Position numbers and translations under genes: made by a program. The notes under the pieces were generated by a model, which saw only the letters and a program-made list of their open reading frames with translations, ran no database searches and was not told the origin of the DNA. Positions 16,894-24,765 of a DNA stretch of 60,768 nt are shown here, piece by piece. Positions within the stretch are counted from its first letter, which is position 1. Each line of letters opens with the position of its first letter. Where the stretch lies: the NCBI GenBank assembly GCA_038200275.1, contig JBBPYC010000015.1:1-60768 (forward strand), written 5' to 3'. This DNA comes from JBBPYC01 sp038200275 (GTDB taxonomy: Bacteria > Pseudomonadota > Gammaproteobacteria > Burkholderiales > Burkholderiaceae_C).

Positions 16894-17891
16894 CGCAAGC
16901 CTTTCCCCTGCATCAGCAAGTAGGTGTTGTAAGCGTTCATCCGGTTCGCCGCACCGAACAGCGGCAGTTGGTCAAAACGGGACCAATCGACTTTTGCATA
17001 GGCATCGTCGAACGGCTCCAGATTGTCCGCCGCCTCGCCCATCACCTGACGCAGAAATACCAGATAGTCGCGCGTGGTCTGCAGGTCGGTGAGCGGGTCG
17101 GTCGACGCCGCACCATGGCCAGGGATCAACAGCCTCGGCTTTAACTCGATCAACGCTTTGAGCGACGCAATCCAGCGCTCGCTGTCGGCTTGGCCGACGT
17201 ACGGGATACGCCCGCGGAACACCAGATCCCCCGCGAACAATACGCCACGCGCTGGCACATACACCGACAGATCCTCTGGCGTGTGGGCTGGCCCGACGTG
17301 CTGGATCACGATGTCGAACTGACCGACTTTCAACGTGGTTGTCTCTGCGTCGAGCCATTGGTCGGGCTCGGTCAGCACGGTGTTTTCATCGATCCATGGT
17401 GCCAATTCCTGCCGGCTTGCTTCGAGCCTCAGCCGGGCCTGCTCGGAACGCAGGTATTCGACGCCCTCACGATGGGCGATGATAGTGGCGCCAGTTTTTC
17501 TGAATGCTTGCAGACCGTAGATGTGGTCGGCGTGGTAGTGCGTGGCGATCACATATCGGATCGGTTGCGTGGTCAATCGTCCGATTGCGGCGATGAGACC
17601 TTCACCAAGTGCGGGCGCACCCAGCGCATCGATCACCACGACACCGTCATCGGTGATGATGAATCCGGCGTTCGAGATGAAATTGCGGTTTTCCACCGAG
17701 CCGACGGCCGCGTCGCCCTGCACGAACCAGATGTTTTCAGCCACTTGCTGCGGATGCAGTTCGACCGACACGGTGGCTGCGCCCGCTGCCGACCACAAAG
17801 CCGTAAGCGCCAGCCCTGCTACGCAGTGCGACAACCAACGCGCGACTGGGCCAAAACGTGGCAGCAGCTTCGACATGGACGATGCATTCAT
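16890..17891 (-). CDS. SoxH-like metallo-beta-lactamase-fold hydrolase
   Basis: The 333-residue exported protein (signal segment about 18-40, ending AGAA) has a metallo-beta-lactamase fold. Visible are DDGVVVIDALGAPALGEG, the zinc motif ATHYHADHIYG (about residues 116-126), QHVGPAHTPEDLSVYVP with a further ligand His, and a late His in LIPGHGAAS. SoxH and related quinoprotein-associated hydrolases share this layout; SoxH is dispensable in studied organisms and its substrate is unknown. It precedes and overlaps the thioredoxin gene. A small membrane-protein gene on the other strand separates it from dsrE-like and soxB. Confidence 0.82.
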   Translation of the reverse strand: MNASSMSKLLPRFGPVARWLSHCVAGLALTALWSAAGAATVSVELHPQQVAENIWFVQGDAAVGSVENRNFISNAGFIITDDGVVVIDALGAPALGEGLIAAIGRLTTQPIRYVIATHYHADHIYGLQAFRKTGATIIAHREGVEYLRSEQARLRLEASRQELAPWIDENTVLTEPDQWLDAETTTLKVGQFDIVIQHVGPAHTPEDLSVYVPARGVLFAGDLVFRGRIPYVGQADSERWIASLKALIELKPRLLIPGHGAASTDPLTDLQTTRDYLVFLRQVMGEAADNLEPFDDAYAKVDWSRFDQLPLFGAANRMNAYNTYLLMQGKGLR

Positions 17892-18116
17892 GGTCTGCCC
17901 GGTTTCCTCTCAATCAAAGCAAGGGTCGCTGCGGCCACTGCAGCGCGATGCAGTCACCCATTGTTCGGCGATTCTTGCATGGGGCATTTGCGGTGCCATC
18001 GCTACGCCACCCGCCCGCAGCCGCTCACCCGCCCCTGCCACAATCTGACCAACTTGCTCTGGTTCGCCGACAAGCGCACCGGCTGCCCTCGATCCGTCAG
18101 CAAAGGAATCCTTCCA

Positions 18117-18437
18117 ATGAATTCTTCGTTTGAACCCAACGCGGAAGGACGGCAAGTCGGCACCGTGCTGGTGGCGCTGCAGTTCGTGCTGATTGCTGCG
18201 TTGCTTGCGGAAGCTGCATTTGCAGCGGCCCGACACCCGGTCACGCCGTGGGCATGGGGCTGCGCGGTGGCTGCAGCGCTTGCAGGTGCCAGCCTGATGG
18301 GTTGGGGCATTTGCGCTGCATTGGCTGTCGTGCTGGGTGCCAAGGCAACGATTGAGGAGCGCTGGATGCTCAGCGTACATCCTGCGTATGCCGACTATCG
18401 GCAACGCAGCAAACGCTTCATTCCAATGCTTTGGTGA
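18117..18437 (+). CDS. Small membrane protein resembling the end of isoprenylcysteine methyltransferases
   Basis: The 106-residue product has hydrophobic segments at about 17-38 and 45-76, followed by GAKATIEERWMLSVHPAYADYRQRSKRF. The latter matches the usual C-terminal tail (EERxL...YxxYRxRxxRF) of ICMT/PEMT-type membrane methyltransferases. The central Pro-Tyr-x-x-x-Arg-His-Pro core of active enzymes is missing and the protein is shorter than usual, so it may be an internally deleted, inactive relative. AAAGGAATCC precedes the ATG. It is the only plus-strand gene inside the sulfur region. Confidence 0.6.
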   Translation: MNSSFEPNAEGRQVGTVLVALQFVLIAALLAEAAFAAARHPVTPWAWGCAVAAALAGASLMGWGICAALAVVLGAKATIEERWMLSVHPAYADYRQRSKRFIPMLW

Positions 18438-18502
18438 ACGTTGCATGGTCCGACAATTTTTCTGTGTTGCGTGTTGAGGTAGAACACGCAGTCGTTGCCG
18501 CT

Positions 18503-18928
18503 TCAGGGCTTGATGTAAGCGGACCCCTGTTGCTGCAGCTTGGCCAGGCGCACCACACCGGATGGTGTGAAACCGGCTTCAAAGATGAACCTGTTTTTGT
18601 CGATATCGCGGTTCTTCAACGTGATCTCGCAGACTTCGAATGTGACGCCGCGGCTGACCAAGGCAGACACTGGGCCCGCGTATTCGCTGCCGTTCTTGTC
18701 CTTGGCGCCTTGCATCAGAAAGTCGATGCCCTGTGCGTGCGTTACGACCACGATCTTGGCTTGCGGGTCGGTATCCAGATGGTTCTTGATGTTGCGCAGG
18801 CCTTTCAGCGCCTGGCTTTCTGCGTCATCGATGTGATAGACGACCTTGTCGTTGCTGGCCTGCGCAAATGCGCTGCTCAGCGCAATCCCAAGCACCAAGC
18901 CGGCGAAAAGTTTCCAGATTTTGTTCAT
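18503..18928 (-). CDS. Periplasmic DsrE-family protein
   Basis: The 141-residue product has a Sec signal peptide (MNKIWKLFAGLVLGIALSSAFA, cleavage before QA). The DsrE-like domain that follows includes KVVYHIDDAESQALKGLRNI, AKIVVVTHAQGIDFLM and FEVCEITLKNR, where a single Cys sits in the usual position of the sulfur-carrying residue. DsrE-like proteins bind or transfer sulfur as persulfides. Placement 54 bases after soxB on the same strand suggests co-transcription with the sox genes and a role in periplasmic sulfur handling. Confidence 0.85.
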   Translation of the reverse strand: MNKIWKLFAGLVLGIALSSAFAQASNDKVVYHIDDAESQALKGLRNIKNHLDTDPQAKIVVVTHAQGIDFLMQGAKDKNGSEYAGPVSALVSRGVTFEVCEITLKNRDIDKNRFIFEAGFTPSGVVRLAKLQQQGSAYIKP

Positions 18929-18982
18929 GATGGTCTCCTTGTTGTCTTTGGTTGAGCGGTACCAACGGGCGCGGTAGCGGCG

Positions 18983-20725
18983 CTACCCCGTCGCGATGCC
19001 CGGGTTGCCTTGCACTTCCGACAGCTTCGGTACGTTCAGCGCGCGCGCCTTCACGGTGCCACCGGGCTGCGACTTGAGCCAGCTCTCCACGTGCTCCCAG
19101 ATTGGTTTCACGCCGGGCGCGGACTTCGCATCTTCAGCCACGGGCGCCCAGCCGGCCACCTTGTACTTCTTGTCCGGTTCCACCGGCTTGCCGCCCAAGC
19201 GCATGTCCGAAATCCGGCCGCCCATCTCGCCTTTCGGATTGCAGCTGTACGTAAGCCCGCCAACCCGCACCATGTCACCGCCCTGCTGGTAGTACGGGTC
19301 TGGGTTGAACAGGTTGTCTGCCACATCCTCCAGCACGGTCTTGATCGTGCTGCCGGTCAGCTCGTTCAAGGTTGCATACGGATAAGTGATGGCCAGCTGA
19401 TCCATCAGCAGCTCACGTGTGATCACGTCGCCGGGCAGCAGCGATGTGCCCCAGCGGAAGCCCGGTGAAAACGCAACGTCCGCGCCCTGCACATCCATCA
19501 TCGCGTCACAGATCAACTGGTCCCAGGAGCCGTTGAAGTTGCCACGGCGGTACAACAGCCCATCGGTCACTGCAAGCTTCTCTGCCAGCTTGGCCTCGTA
19601 TGGCGCACGCACCTTGGTGATCAGCGCATCCATTTCAGCATCGGCCTTGAGCTGGTTCGAAAACACTGGCATCAGCGAATAGCGGAAGTCGGCAACCTTG
19701 CCGTCCTTCACATCGAAGTCCATCACGCCCAGAAACTTGCCGTTGCTGCCGGCATTGGTGACCAGGGTCTTGCCGCCCGCGTTGGATACGGGCAGCGCAA
19801 TCGGCACACCGTCGTGCGTATGCCCGCCGAAGATCGCATCGATACCGCGCACGCGGCTGGCCATCTTCAAGTCCACATCCATGCCGTTATGCGACAGCAC
19901 GACAACCACCTGTGCGCCCTTGCCGCGCGCCTCCTCGACCATCTTCTGCATGTTGTCGTCCTGGATGCCGAACGTCCATTCGGACACCAGATAGCGCGGG
20001 TTGGCAATCGGGGTGTAGGGAAAAGCCTGCCCGATGATCGCGACCGGCACGCCGTTGATCTCGCGCATCACATAGGGCTTGAAGACCGGGTCGCCGAAGT
20101 CAGTGGTCTTGACGTTCTGGGCAACGAAGTCGACCTTGCCCGCAAAGTCTTTTTCAATGATCTCCTTGACCCGCTCCATGCCGTAGGTGAATTCCCAATG
20201 GCCGGTCATCACGTCCACGCCAAGCAGCTTGGCCGCGTCAACCATGTCCTGCGCGTTCGTCCACAGCGCGGTGGCCGAGCCTTGCCAGGTGTCACCACCG
20301 TCAAGCAGCAGTGCGCCCGGGCGGCTCGCCTTCATCAGCTTGACGAGCGTGGCCAGATACGCGAACCCACCGATGCGGCCATAGCGCTGCGCCGCTTCCT
20401 CGAAGTCAAGATAAGTGAACGCGTGCGCCAGATCGGTCTGCGGTGCGATGCCGGTGGCTTCCAAAAAGTGCGTGCCCACCAGATGCGGCAGCCGCCCGCG
20501 CATGTCCTCGATGCCGAGGTTCACACTCGGCTCGCGGAAGTACACTGGCTTCAATTGCGCATGGCAGTCTGTCATGTGCAGCAGCGACACATTGCCGAAA
20601 CGCGGCCGGTCATACAGACCGCTTTGCGCCCTCGCCGTGTCGGCCTGCGCATGCCGACCCAACAACATGCCGGCGGCGCTGGCCGCTGCCAACGCTTGCA
20701 GAAATTCGCGCTTGCTGAGACTCAT
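18983..20725 (-). CDS. soxB: Thiosulfohydrolase SoxB
   Basis: SoxB hydrolyses the terminal sulfone of cysteine-S-thiosulfonate on SoxY, releasing sulfate, in the periplasm. The 580-residue product has a metallophosphoesterase/5'-nucleotidase fold: LLHMTDCHAQLKPVYFREPS (Asp-x-His), LLLDGGDTWQGSATALW, GHWEFTYG, VVLSHNGMDVDLK and IFGGHTHDGVP supply the dimanganese ligands. A C-terminal nucleotidase-like domain follows. The export signal reads SLSKREFLQALAAASAAGML, a twin-arginine-like motif with Lys-Arg in place of Arg-Arg. It follows soxX by 33 bases. Confidence 0.97.
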   Translation of the reverse strand: MSLSKREFLQALAAASAAGMLLGRHAQADTARAQSGLYDRPRFGNVSLLHMTDCHAQLKPVYFREPSVNLGIEDMRGRLPHLVGTHFLEATGIAPQTDLAHAFTYLDFEEAAQRYGRIGGFAYLATLVKLMKASRPGALLLDGGDTWQGSATALWTNAQDMVDAAKLLGVDVMTGHWEFTYGMERVKEIIEKDFAGKVDFVAQNVKTTDFGDPVFKPYVMREINGVPVAIIGQAFPYTPIANPRYLVSEWTFGIQDDNMQKMVEEARGKGAQVVVVLSHNGMDVDLKMASRVRGIDAIFGGHTHDGVPIALPVSNAGGKTLVTNAGSNGKFLGVMDFDVKDGKVADFRYSLMPVFSNQLKADAEMDALITKVRAPYEAKLAEKLAVTDGLLYRRGNFNGSWDQLICDAMMDVQGADVAFSPGFRWGTSLLPGDVITRELLMDQLAITYPYATLNELTGSTIKTVLEDVADNLFNPDPYYQQGGDMVRVGGLTYSCNPKGEMGGRISDMRLGGKPVEPDKKYKVAGWAPVAEDAKSAPGVKPIWEHVESWLKSQPGGTVKARALNVPKLSEVQGNPGIATG

Positions 20726-20758
20726 GGGCTGGAACGTTCCCCTAGCGTTGGGACAAGA

Positions 20759-21430
20759 TCACTGATTCACCGGCGACTTGGGATCGAGCAGCAGCGCCAT
20801 CAGATCTTTTAGTTGCGTCTCGTTCAGCATGCCCATGTGGCCGAACCGCGGCATGCCCGAACACGCGTTGTAAGCCTTCGCGTTGTAGAGCTTGCCCCAG
20901 GTGTACTCGACGATCGGCTTCGATGCATCGCTGGCTGGATCGGCCACGCCGCGCAGCTTGCCATACTGGTACAAGCTGGGCCCGAGCGAACCGTAGGAAA
21001 TTTCGGACTTGCTGATCTGGTGGCAGTTGTAGCAATTGCCGCCGTTTTCGCTGTTCGCAATGGATTTGTCACGCCAAGTCATGCCACCGCCGTCTTGTGC
21101 AAGCTTTTCGCCGACCTGCCAATCGCCGATGAATTTGCCGTCCGACGGCATCTTCACGGTCTTCAGGTTTTCTGCTTCGATCTGTTTGGCGAGTTCGGGC
21201 GCCAGCGGCTTGCCCAGCGCTTTCGAACATTCATCGTTCGATTTGTCCTGCTCAAGCCGATCGACCTTGGCGATTCCCTGGTCTCTGAATGACGCCTTCA
21301 ATATTTTGTCAAGTTGCGCGTCGTAGTCCGCTGCGGACTGTGCCTGAGCACCCGCGCCGGCCAGCAGCGATCCGCAAACTACCGTCGTTGCGGTCGCAAG
21401 CGTTTTTAGGGTTTTGGATGAAGTCTTCAT
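20759..21430 (-). CDS. soxX: Sulfur oxidation c-type cytochrome SoxX
   Basis: SoxX pairs with SoxA to oxidatively join thiosulfate to the SoxY cysteine and pass electrons onward. The 223-residue product has a Sec signal (residues 1-30, ending AQA), one haem-binding site (GGNCYNCHQ, near residue 132) and an axial-ligand Met candidate in CSGMPRFGH. The N-terminal region before the haem is extended, as in the larger SoxX type. The start at MKTSSKTLK has GAGGAGCC upstream; the open frame continues further up without family resemblance. It lies 23 bases after soxA. Confidence 0.95.
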   Translation of the reverse strand: MKTSSKTLKTLATATTVVCGSLLAGAGAQAQSAADYDAQLDKILKASFRDQGIAKVDRLEQDKSNDECSKALGKPLAPELAKQIEAENLKTVKMPSDGKFIGDWQVGEKLAQDGGGMTWRDKSIANSENGGNCYNCHQISKSEISYGSLGPSLYQYGKLRGVADPASDASKPIVEYTWGKLYNAKAYNACSGMPRFGHMGMLNETQLKDLMALLLDPKSPVNQ

Positions 21431-21453
21431 GTGAGATTGGCTCCTCGTCTGGT

Positions 21454-22269
21454 TCAGCGCTTGAGCGCTGGTGCAACGGATTCCGCGCCTTTGGCATTCA
21501 CGCCCATGAATACGCTCAGCGCGATCGTGACGTCTGACGCAAAACCCGGATACGGAAAGCGCTGTTGTCGGAAGCAGTCGTTCAAGCGGTGCTGCATGCT
21601 CCACAACTGACCGTTGCTGACCCGATAAGCGGGCCAAGCCGCAAAGCCGACGCCGTCACCCGGATTGCCGGTCAAGTCCGGCAGTTCCTGCAGACGAATG
21701 CGCTTGCCCGACTCACCGTGGCAGGTCGCACAAGCGAAATCGTACGGGCCCGCGCGGTAGTAGAACGCGCGCTTGCCCAATTCGAACATCTTCTTTTCTT
21801 GCGCGTGCGACTGCGGCAGATCGAACCGGCTACCGCGCGATGCCGCTGAGATGTAGGAAACGTAGGCCTCCATGTTCTTCTGCTCATCCTTGCCGAACGG
21901 CGTTTTCGCGATCTCGGCCGCATCGAAGCCTTGCAACTCCTGCATGCAGGTCAGCAAGCGGGACTCAAGGTCTTGAACCCGATCCGTATCGGCGAAGTAG
22001 CGTGGCAACTGCACGAATGCGTTCTTGACCACACCCGCGCCCTGCCCCAGGTCGCACTTCTCCAGCGACGCCTGCTTGGGCCCACGCTTCTGTTTCCAAA
22101 GCTCCTCACCCTTCATCTCGTAGAGGTCGGCCGGATTGCCATCGGCGAGCATCGCGCGGTACTCGGCGATCGCATCGGTAGTCGATTTCGGCTCCTGCGC
22201 CGATGTCGCCAGTGCCATGCCGGCGAACATCGCCACCAGCACAACCCGCAGACTGTTCTCGTTCCTCAT
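21454..22269 (-). CDS. soxA: Sulfur oxidation c-type cytochrome SoxA
   Basis: SoxA is the catalytic subunit of the SoxAX cytochrome. The 271-residue product has a Sec signal (ending ATSAQ), the haem site FACATCHGESGKRIRLQELP near residue 180, and the active-site Cys in LNDCFRQQRFPYPG that carries the persulfide haem ligand. Only one CxxCH is present, so this is the monohaem type; two other Cys (EKCDLGQG and LLTCMQEL) occupy the place of the lost N-terminal haem region. GGAGGAGACC precedes the ATG. A dispersed repeat copy lies upstream, between soxZ and soxA. Confidence 0.96.
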   Translation of the reverse strand: MRNENSLRVVLVAMFAGMALATSAQEPKSTTDAIAEYRAMLADGNPADLYEMKGEELWKQKRGPKQASLEKCDLGQGAGVVKNAFVQLPRYFADTDRVQDLESRLLTCMQELQGFDAAEIAKTPFGKDEQKNMEAYVSYISAASRGSRFDLPQSHAQEKKMFELGKRAFYYRAGPYDFACATCHGESGKRIRLQELPDLTGNPGDGVGFAAWPAYRVSNGQLWSMQHRLNDCFRQQRFPYPGFASDVTIALSVFMGVNAKGAESVAPALKR

Positions 22270-22374
22270 GGTCTCCTCCTTGTCTTCAGTTTTTCTATGG
22301 ATGGCGGGTTGCCGCGTGCATCTGGATTGCTTTGCGATACCGCGCCCTGGTTGCGCCAATGAAGATTGACCCAC

Positions 22375-22473
22375 CCAATTCCAACAGGGGCCGGGATGGC
22401 TGAATCCAGGCCGCAAGCGCCGCCCCTGGCCGGGGGAAGGCGAGAGCCGCCCGCATGGAGCAAAGCCTGGGGG
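22375..22473 (-). repeat. Dispersed post-stop repeat, copy B (inside the sox cluster)
   Basis: Read in the direction of transcription, the copy begins CCCCCAGGCTTTGCTCC six bases after the soxZ stop. It continues with GGCGGCTCTCGCC, a C-rich/G-rich hairpin and GCGGCCTGG, and ends TGTTGGAATTGG. It fills most of the 210-base gap between soxZ and soxA. Confidence 0.8.
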
Positions 22474-22479
22474 TGATTG

Positions 22480-22791
22480 TTAGGACACCGTTGCTTCGTC
22501 GGTCCGCGTATCACCCCTGTTGTCCACCCAGGTGATGCTGACCTTGTCACCCGCCTTGCCGCCCTTGATGACGAACTGCATATAAGGATTCTTGGCGACG
22601 GCTGGCCCCCACTGCGCGGTCATCACGGGCTTGCCGTTCAACTCGGCCTTCACGGTTTGAATAAACCATGCGGGAATCGCCTTGCCGCTCGAATCCTTGC
22701 GTTGGCCGGTTTCCATCTCGTGCGCCATCAGCACACGCACAGTGGTCTTGTCGCCCGCGGCTTGGGCGCGAATGCGCATTGGATCTGCCAT
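22480..22791 (-). CDS. soxZ: Thiosulfate oxidation carrier complex protein SoxZ
   Basis: SoxZ forms the SoxYZ heterodimer on which sulfur intermediates are carried. The 103-residue product begins MADPMRIRAQAAGDKTTVRV, has the HEMETGQRKDSSGKAIPAWF block and ends in a beta-rich stretch GDKVSITWVDNRGDTRTDEA. It has no signal peptide, as usual, because it is exported with SoxY. The gene is flanked on both sides by dispersed repeat copies, which is unusual since soxY and soxZ are normally nearly adjacent. Confidence 0.96.
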   Translation of the reverse strand: MADPMRIRAQAAGDKTTVRVLMAHEMETGQRKDSSGKAIPAWFIQTVKAELNGKPVMTAQWGPAVAKNPYMQFVIKGGKAGDKVSITWVDNRGDTRTDEATVS

Positions 22792-22885
22792 GGTGTTGAT
22801 TCCTCTTGTCTATTAAATTCGGTACTCGAAAAACATCTCTGTCCTCGCAGCGCTGACGCCACCCCGACCGATAAATCCAGCGCGG

Positions 22886-22981
22886 CCAATTCCAGCAGGG
22901 ACCGCGGAGCTGGCTCCGCCAGGCCGCAGGCCGCCCCCAATGGGGGGGGCGAGAGCCGACCGCAGGGAGCGAAGCCTGGGG
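22886..22981 (-). repeat. Dispersed post-stop repeat, copy C (between soxY and soxZ)
   Basis: In the transcribed direction the copy begins CCCCAGGCTTCGCTCC ten bases after the soxY stop. It continues with GCGGTCGGCTCTCGCC, a C8...GGGGG hairpin, GGCGGAGCCAGCTCCGCGG and TGCTGGAATTGG. The GCGGAGC/GCTCCGC arms are a perfect palindrome. It is the copy most like the consensus and fills the interval between soxY and soxZ. Confidence 0.82.
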
Positions 22982-22991
22982 ATGAGCTTGA

Positions 22992-23465
22992 TCAGCCGCC
23001 GCAGCCACCCAACGTCACCTTGATTTCCTTCTGCGCATACAACGCGCTGCCATCCTCCATCAGCGCCACCGCATAAACATCGGACGACTGGCCCATCTTC
23101 ACGCGGGTCGACACACTCGGCTCCATCATGTCGGTGATGTCGAACATCGCTGCCAGCATCGCCGGGTTCTTCTCAACCAGGATCAGCAGGCGCTTCACAC
23201 CCGCCTTGGTGGTGCTTGCACCGACCGGCACCACGGCGCCGTTCTCAGCAATGTCCGGGCCGGTCACGGTGACGTCCTTGCTCTCGACCGGTTTGCTCTT
23301 CACACCAAGCGATTTCATGAGCGCGTCCATCTCTTTCGTATCGAACGCGGCCTTGTTCCAGTCGCTCGCATCGGCAGCGCTGGCCAGTTGCGGCAGCAAG
23401 CCCAACGTGGCCAGCATGGCCGCCACGCGGGTGGAGTGCGACAGCATCTCTCTGCGGTTGTGCAT
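22992..23465 (-). CDS. soxY: Thiosulfate oxidation carrier protein SoxY
   Basis: SoxY carries sulfur intermediates on its C-terminal cysteine. The 157-residue product ends in the diagnostic GGCGG swinging-arm motif. The N-terminus MHNRREMLSHSTRVAAMLA is a twin-arginine signal, fitting folded export together with SoxZ. The mature domain includes VTGPDIAENGAVVPVGAS and VKRLLILVEKNPAMLAAMFD. Open frame continues upstream past the chosen ATG without resemblance to the family. The gene lies 100 bases after soxD. Confidence 0.97.
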   Translation of the reverse strand: MHNRREMLSHSTRVAAMLATLGLLPQLASAADASDWNKAAFDTKEMDALMKSLGVKSKPVESKDVTVTGPDIAENGAVVPVGASTTKAGVKRLLILVEKNPAMLAAMFDITDMMEPSVSTRVKMGQSSDVYAVALMEDGSALYAQKEIKVTLGGCGG

Positions 23466-23565
23466 GGTGAGGTTCTCCTGGATGGGGCTTTGGCAGCCCG
23501 GTTGATATAAGGTCAATGGATCGACGCAATGCCAGTGGCCGCTCGACACGTTGAGCATTGCGCTG

Positions 23566-24765
23566 TCAAGGCTTTGCTGCGCCTTGCACGAGCCATTCCG
23601 CGATGGCTTTGGCGTCGGCGGGCGGCGACCCCTGCGCCGGCATGGGAATCGACCCCCAGACGCCCACGCCGCCGCTTTTGATCTTGGCCGCCAGATAACT
23701 GACAGCGTCGGCTTGATCGCGGTACTTCTTGCTGACGTCTGCATAGCTCGGGCCGATCACCTTGTTGTCGACGGCGTGGCAGGCGGTGCAGGCGTTCGCC
23801 TGCAGCAAGGCCATGACAGCACGCGCATCGCTCTGCTGCGCTGCCCCTGAAGCAGGCCTCGCAGCTTTGTCGCCAGCGGCTGCAGCAGCCGGTGTCTTGG
23901 TGGTGATGCCTGCCGCAGCACGCAGCGTCACCTGCGCTGCCAGCGACCCAGCAGGTGGCTGATGGGTATTGGCGCCCACTTGCGCACCGACCAAGCGGTT
24001 CTGCTCAGCCAGATTGCCATGCGCATCGCGCGCAAAGTCCGGCAGTGACGACGTGACCTTGATCGCATCGGCTGCGATGCAATCCTTCATGCATGCAGTG
24101 GCCTGTACATCCGGCTTGGGTGCCTGCACAGGCGGTGCCTGGGATGCCGGTTGAGCCGCCGCAGCGGCCGGTGGCAGCGGCGCACCGGGCCACAGCGCAT
24201 GGTCGGTCGTCATGCCGAAGCGATTCGGCAGTTTTTTCTGCACTTCGGCGATGTTCTGATCGGACAGCTTGAAGTCGGCCGGCACGATGTTGCCGAGGTT
24301 CAGCAGATATGCGGTCACGCCGTACACATCGTCGGTCGACAGCGACTTCGGTGCGTTCCACGGCATCGCACGGTGGATGTAGTCCCACAAGGTGGAGAGT
24401 TGCGACAGTTTCATCAGCGTGGTGCGCGCGGGATAGGCGTTGTCCATCAGTCGCGCGACCTTGCCGCTCTCGATGTCTTCCTTGGTCGTACCGCCAACCA
24501 TCGGGCTGAAGAACTGGTTGCTCTCACCGAACACCCCGTGGCATGAAGCGCACTTGCTCTCCCATACCTCCATGCCCTGATCCACGGTGCCAGACCCTTT
24601 GGGCAGGCCTCGAAAGTCCGGGCGAACGTCGATGTCCCAAGCAGAGATCTCGGCTGTGGTTGCGGCGCGTCCTACGTCTGCATACGGCACCGTCTGCGCG
24701 CCTGCGGTACTCATCAGCAAACAGGCCGCCAAACCGGGCAGCAGCGTTTCAGGAAATCTGGACAT
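23566..24765 (-). CDS. soxD: Cytochrome c subunit SoxD of the sulfane dehydrogenase
   Basis: SoxD accepts electrons from SoxC during oxidation of SoxY-bound sulfane. The 399-residue product has a Sec signal (MSRFPETLLPGLAACLLMST, cleavage after AGAQ region). It has two haem sites: KCASCHGVFG near residue 72 and NACTACHAVDNKVIGPSYAD near residue 335. Between them lies an Ala/Pro/Gln-rich linker (about 195-320). The start codon lies inside the last codons of soxC (17-base overlap), so the two are translationally coupled. The presence of soxCD implies full oxidation of thiosulfate to sulfate. Confidence 0.94.
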   Translation of the reverse strand: MSRFPETLLPGLAACLLMSTAGAQTVPYADVGRAATTAEISAWDIDVRPDFRGLPKGSGTVDQGMEVWESKCASCHGVFGESNQFFSPMVGGTTKEDIESGKVARLMDNAYPARTTLMKLSQLSTLWDYIHRAMPWNAPKSLSTDDVYGVTAYLLNLGNIVPADFKLSDQNIAEVQKKLPNRFGMTTDHALWPGAPLPPAAAAAQPASQAPPVQAPKPDVQATACMKDCIAADAIKVTSSLPDFARDAHGNLAEQNRLVGAQVGANTHQPPAGSLAAQVTLRAAAGITTKTPAAAAAGDKAARPASGAAQQSDARAVMALLQANACTACHAVDNKVIGPSYADVSKKYRDQADAVSYLAAKIKSGGVGVWGSIPMPAQGSPPADAKAIAEWLVQGAAKP

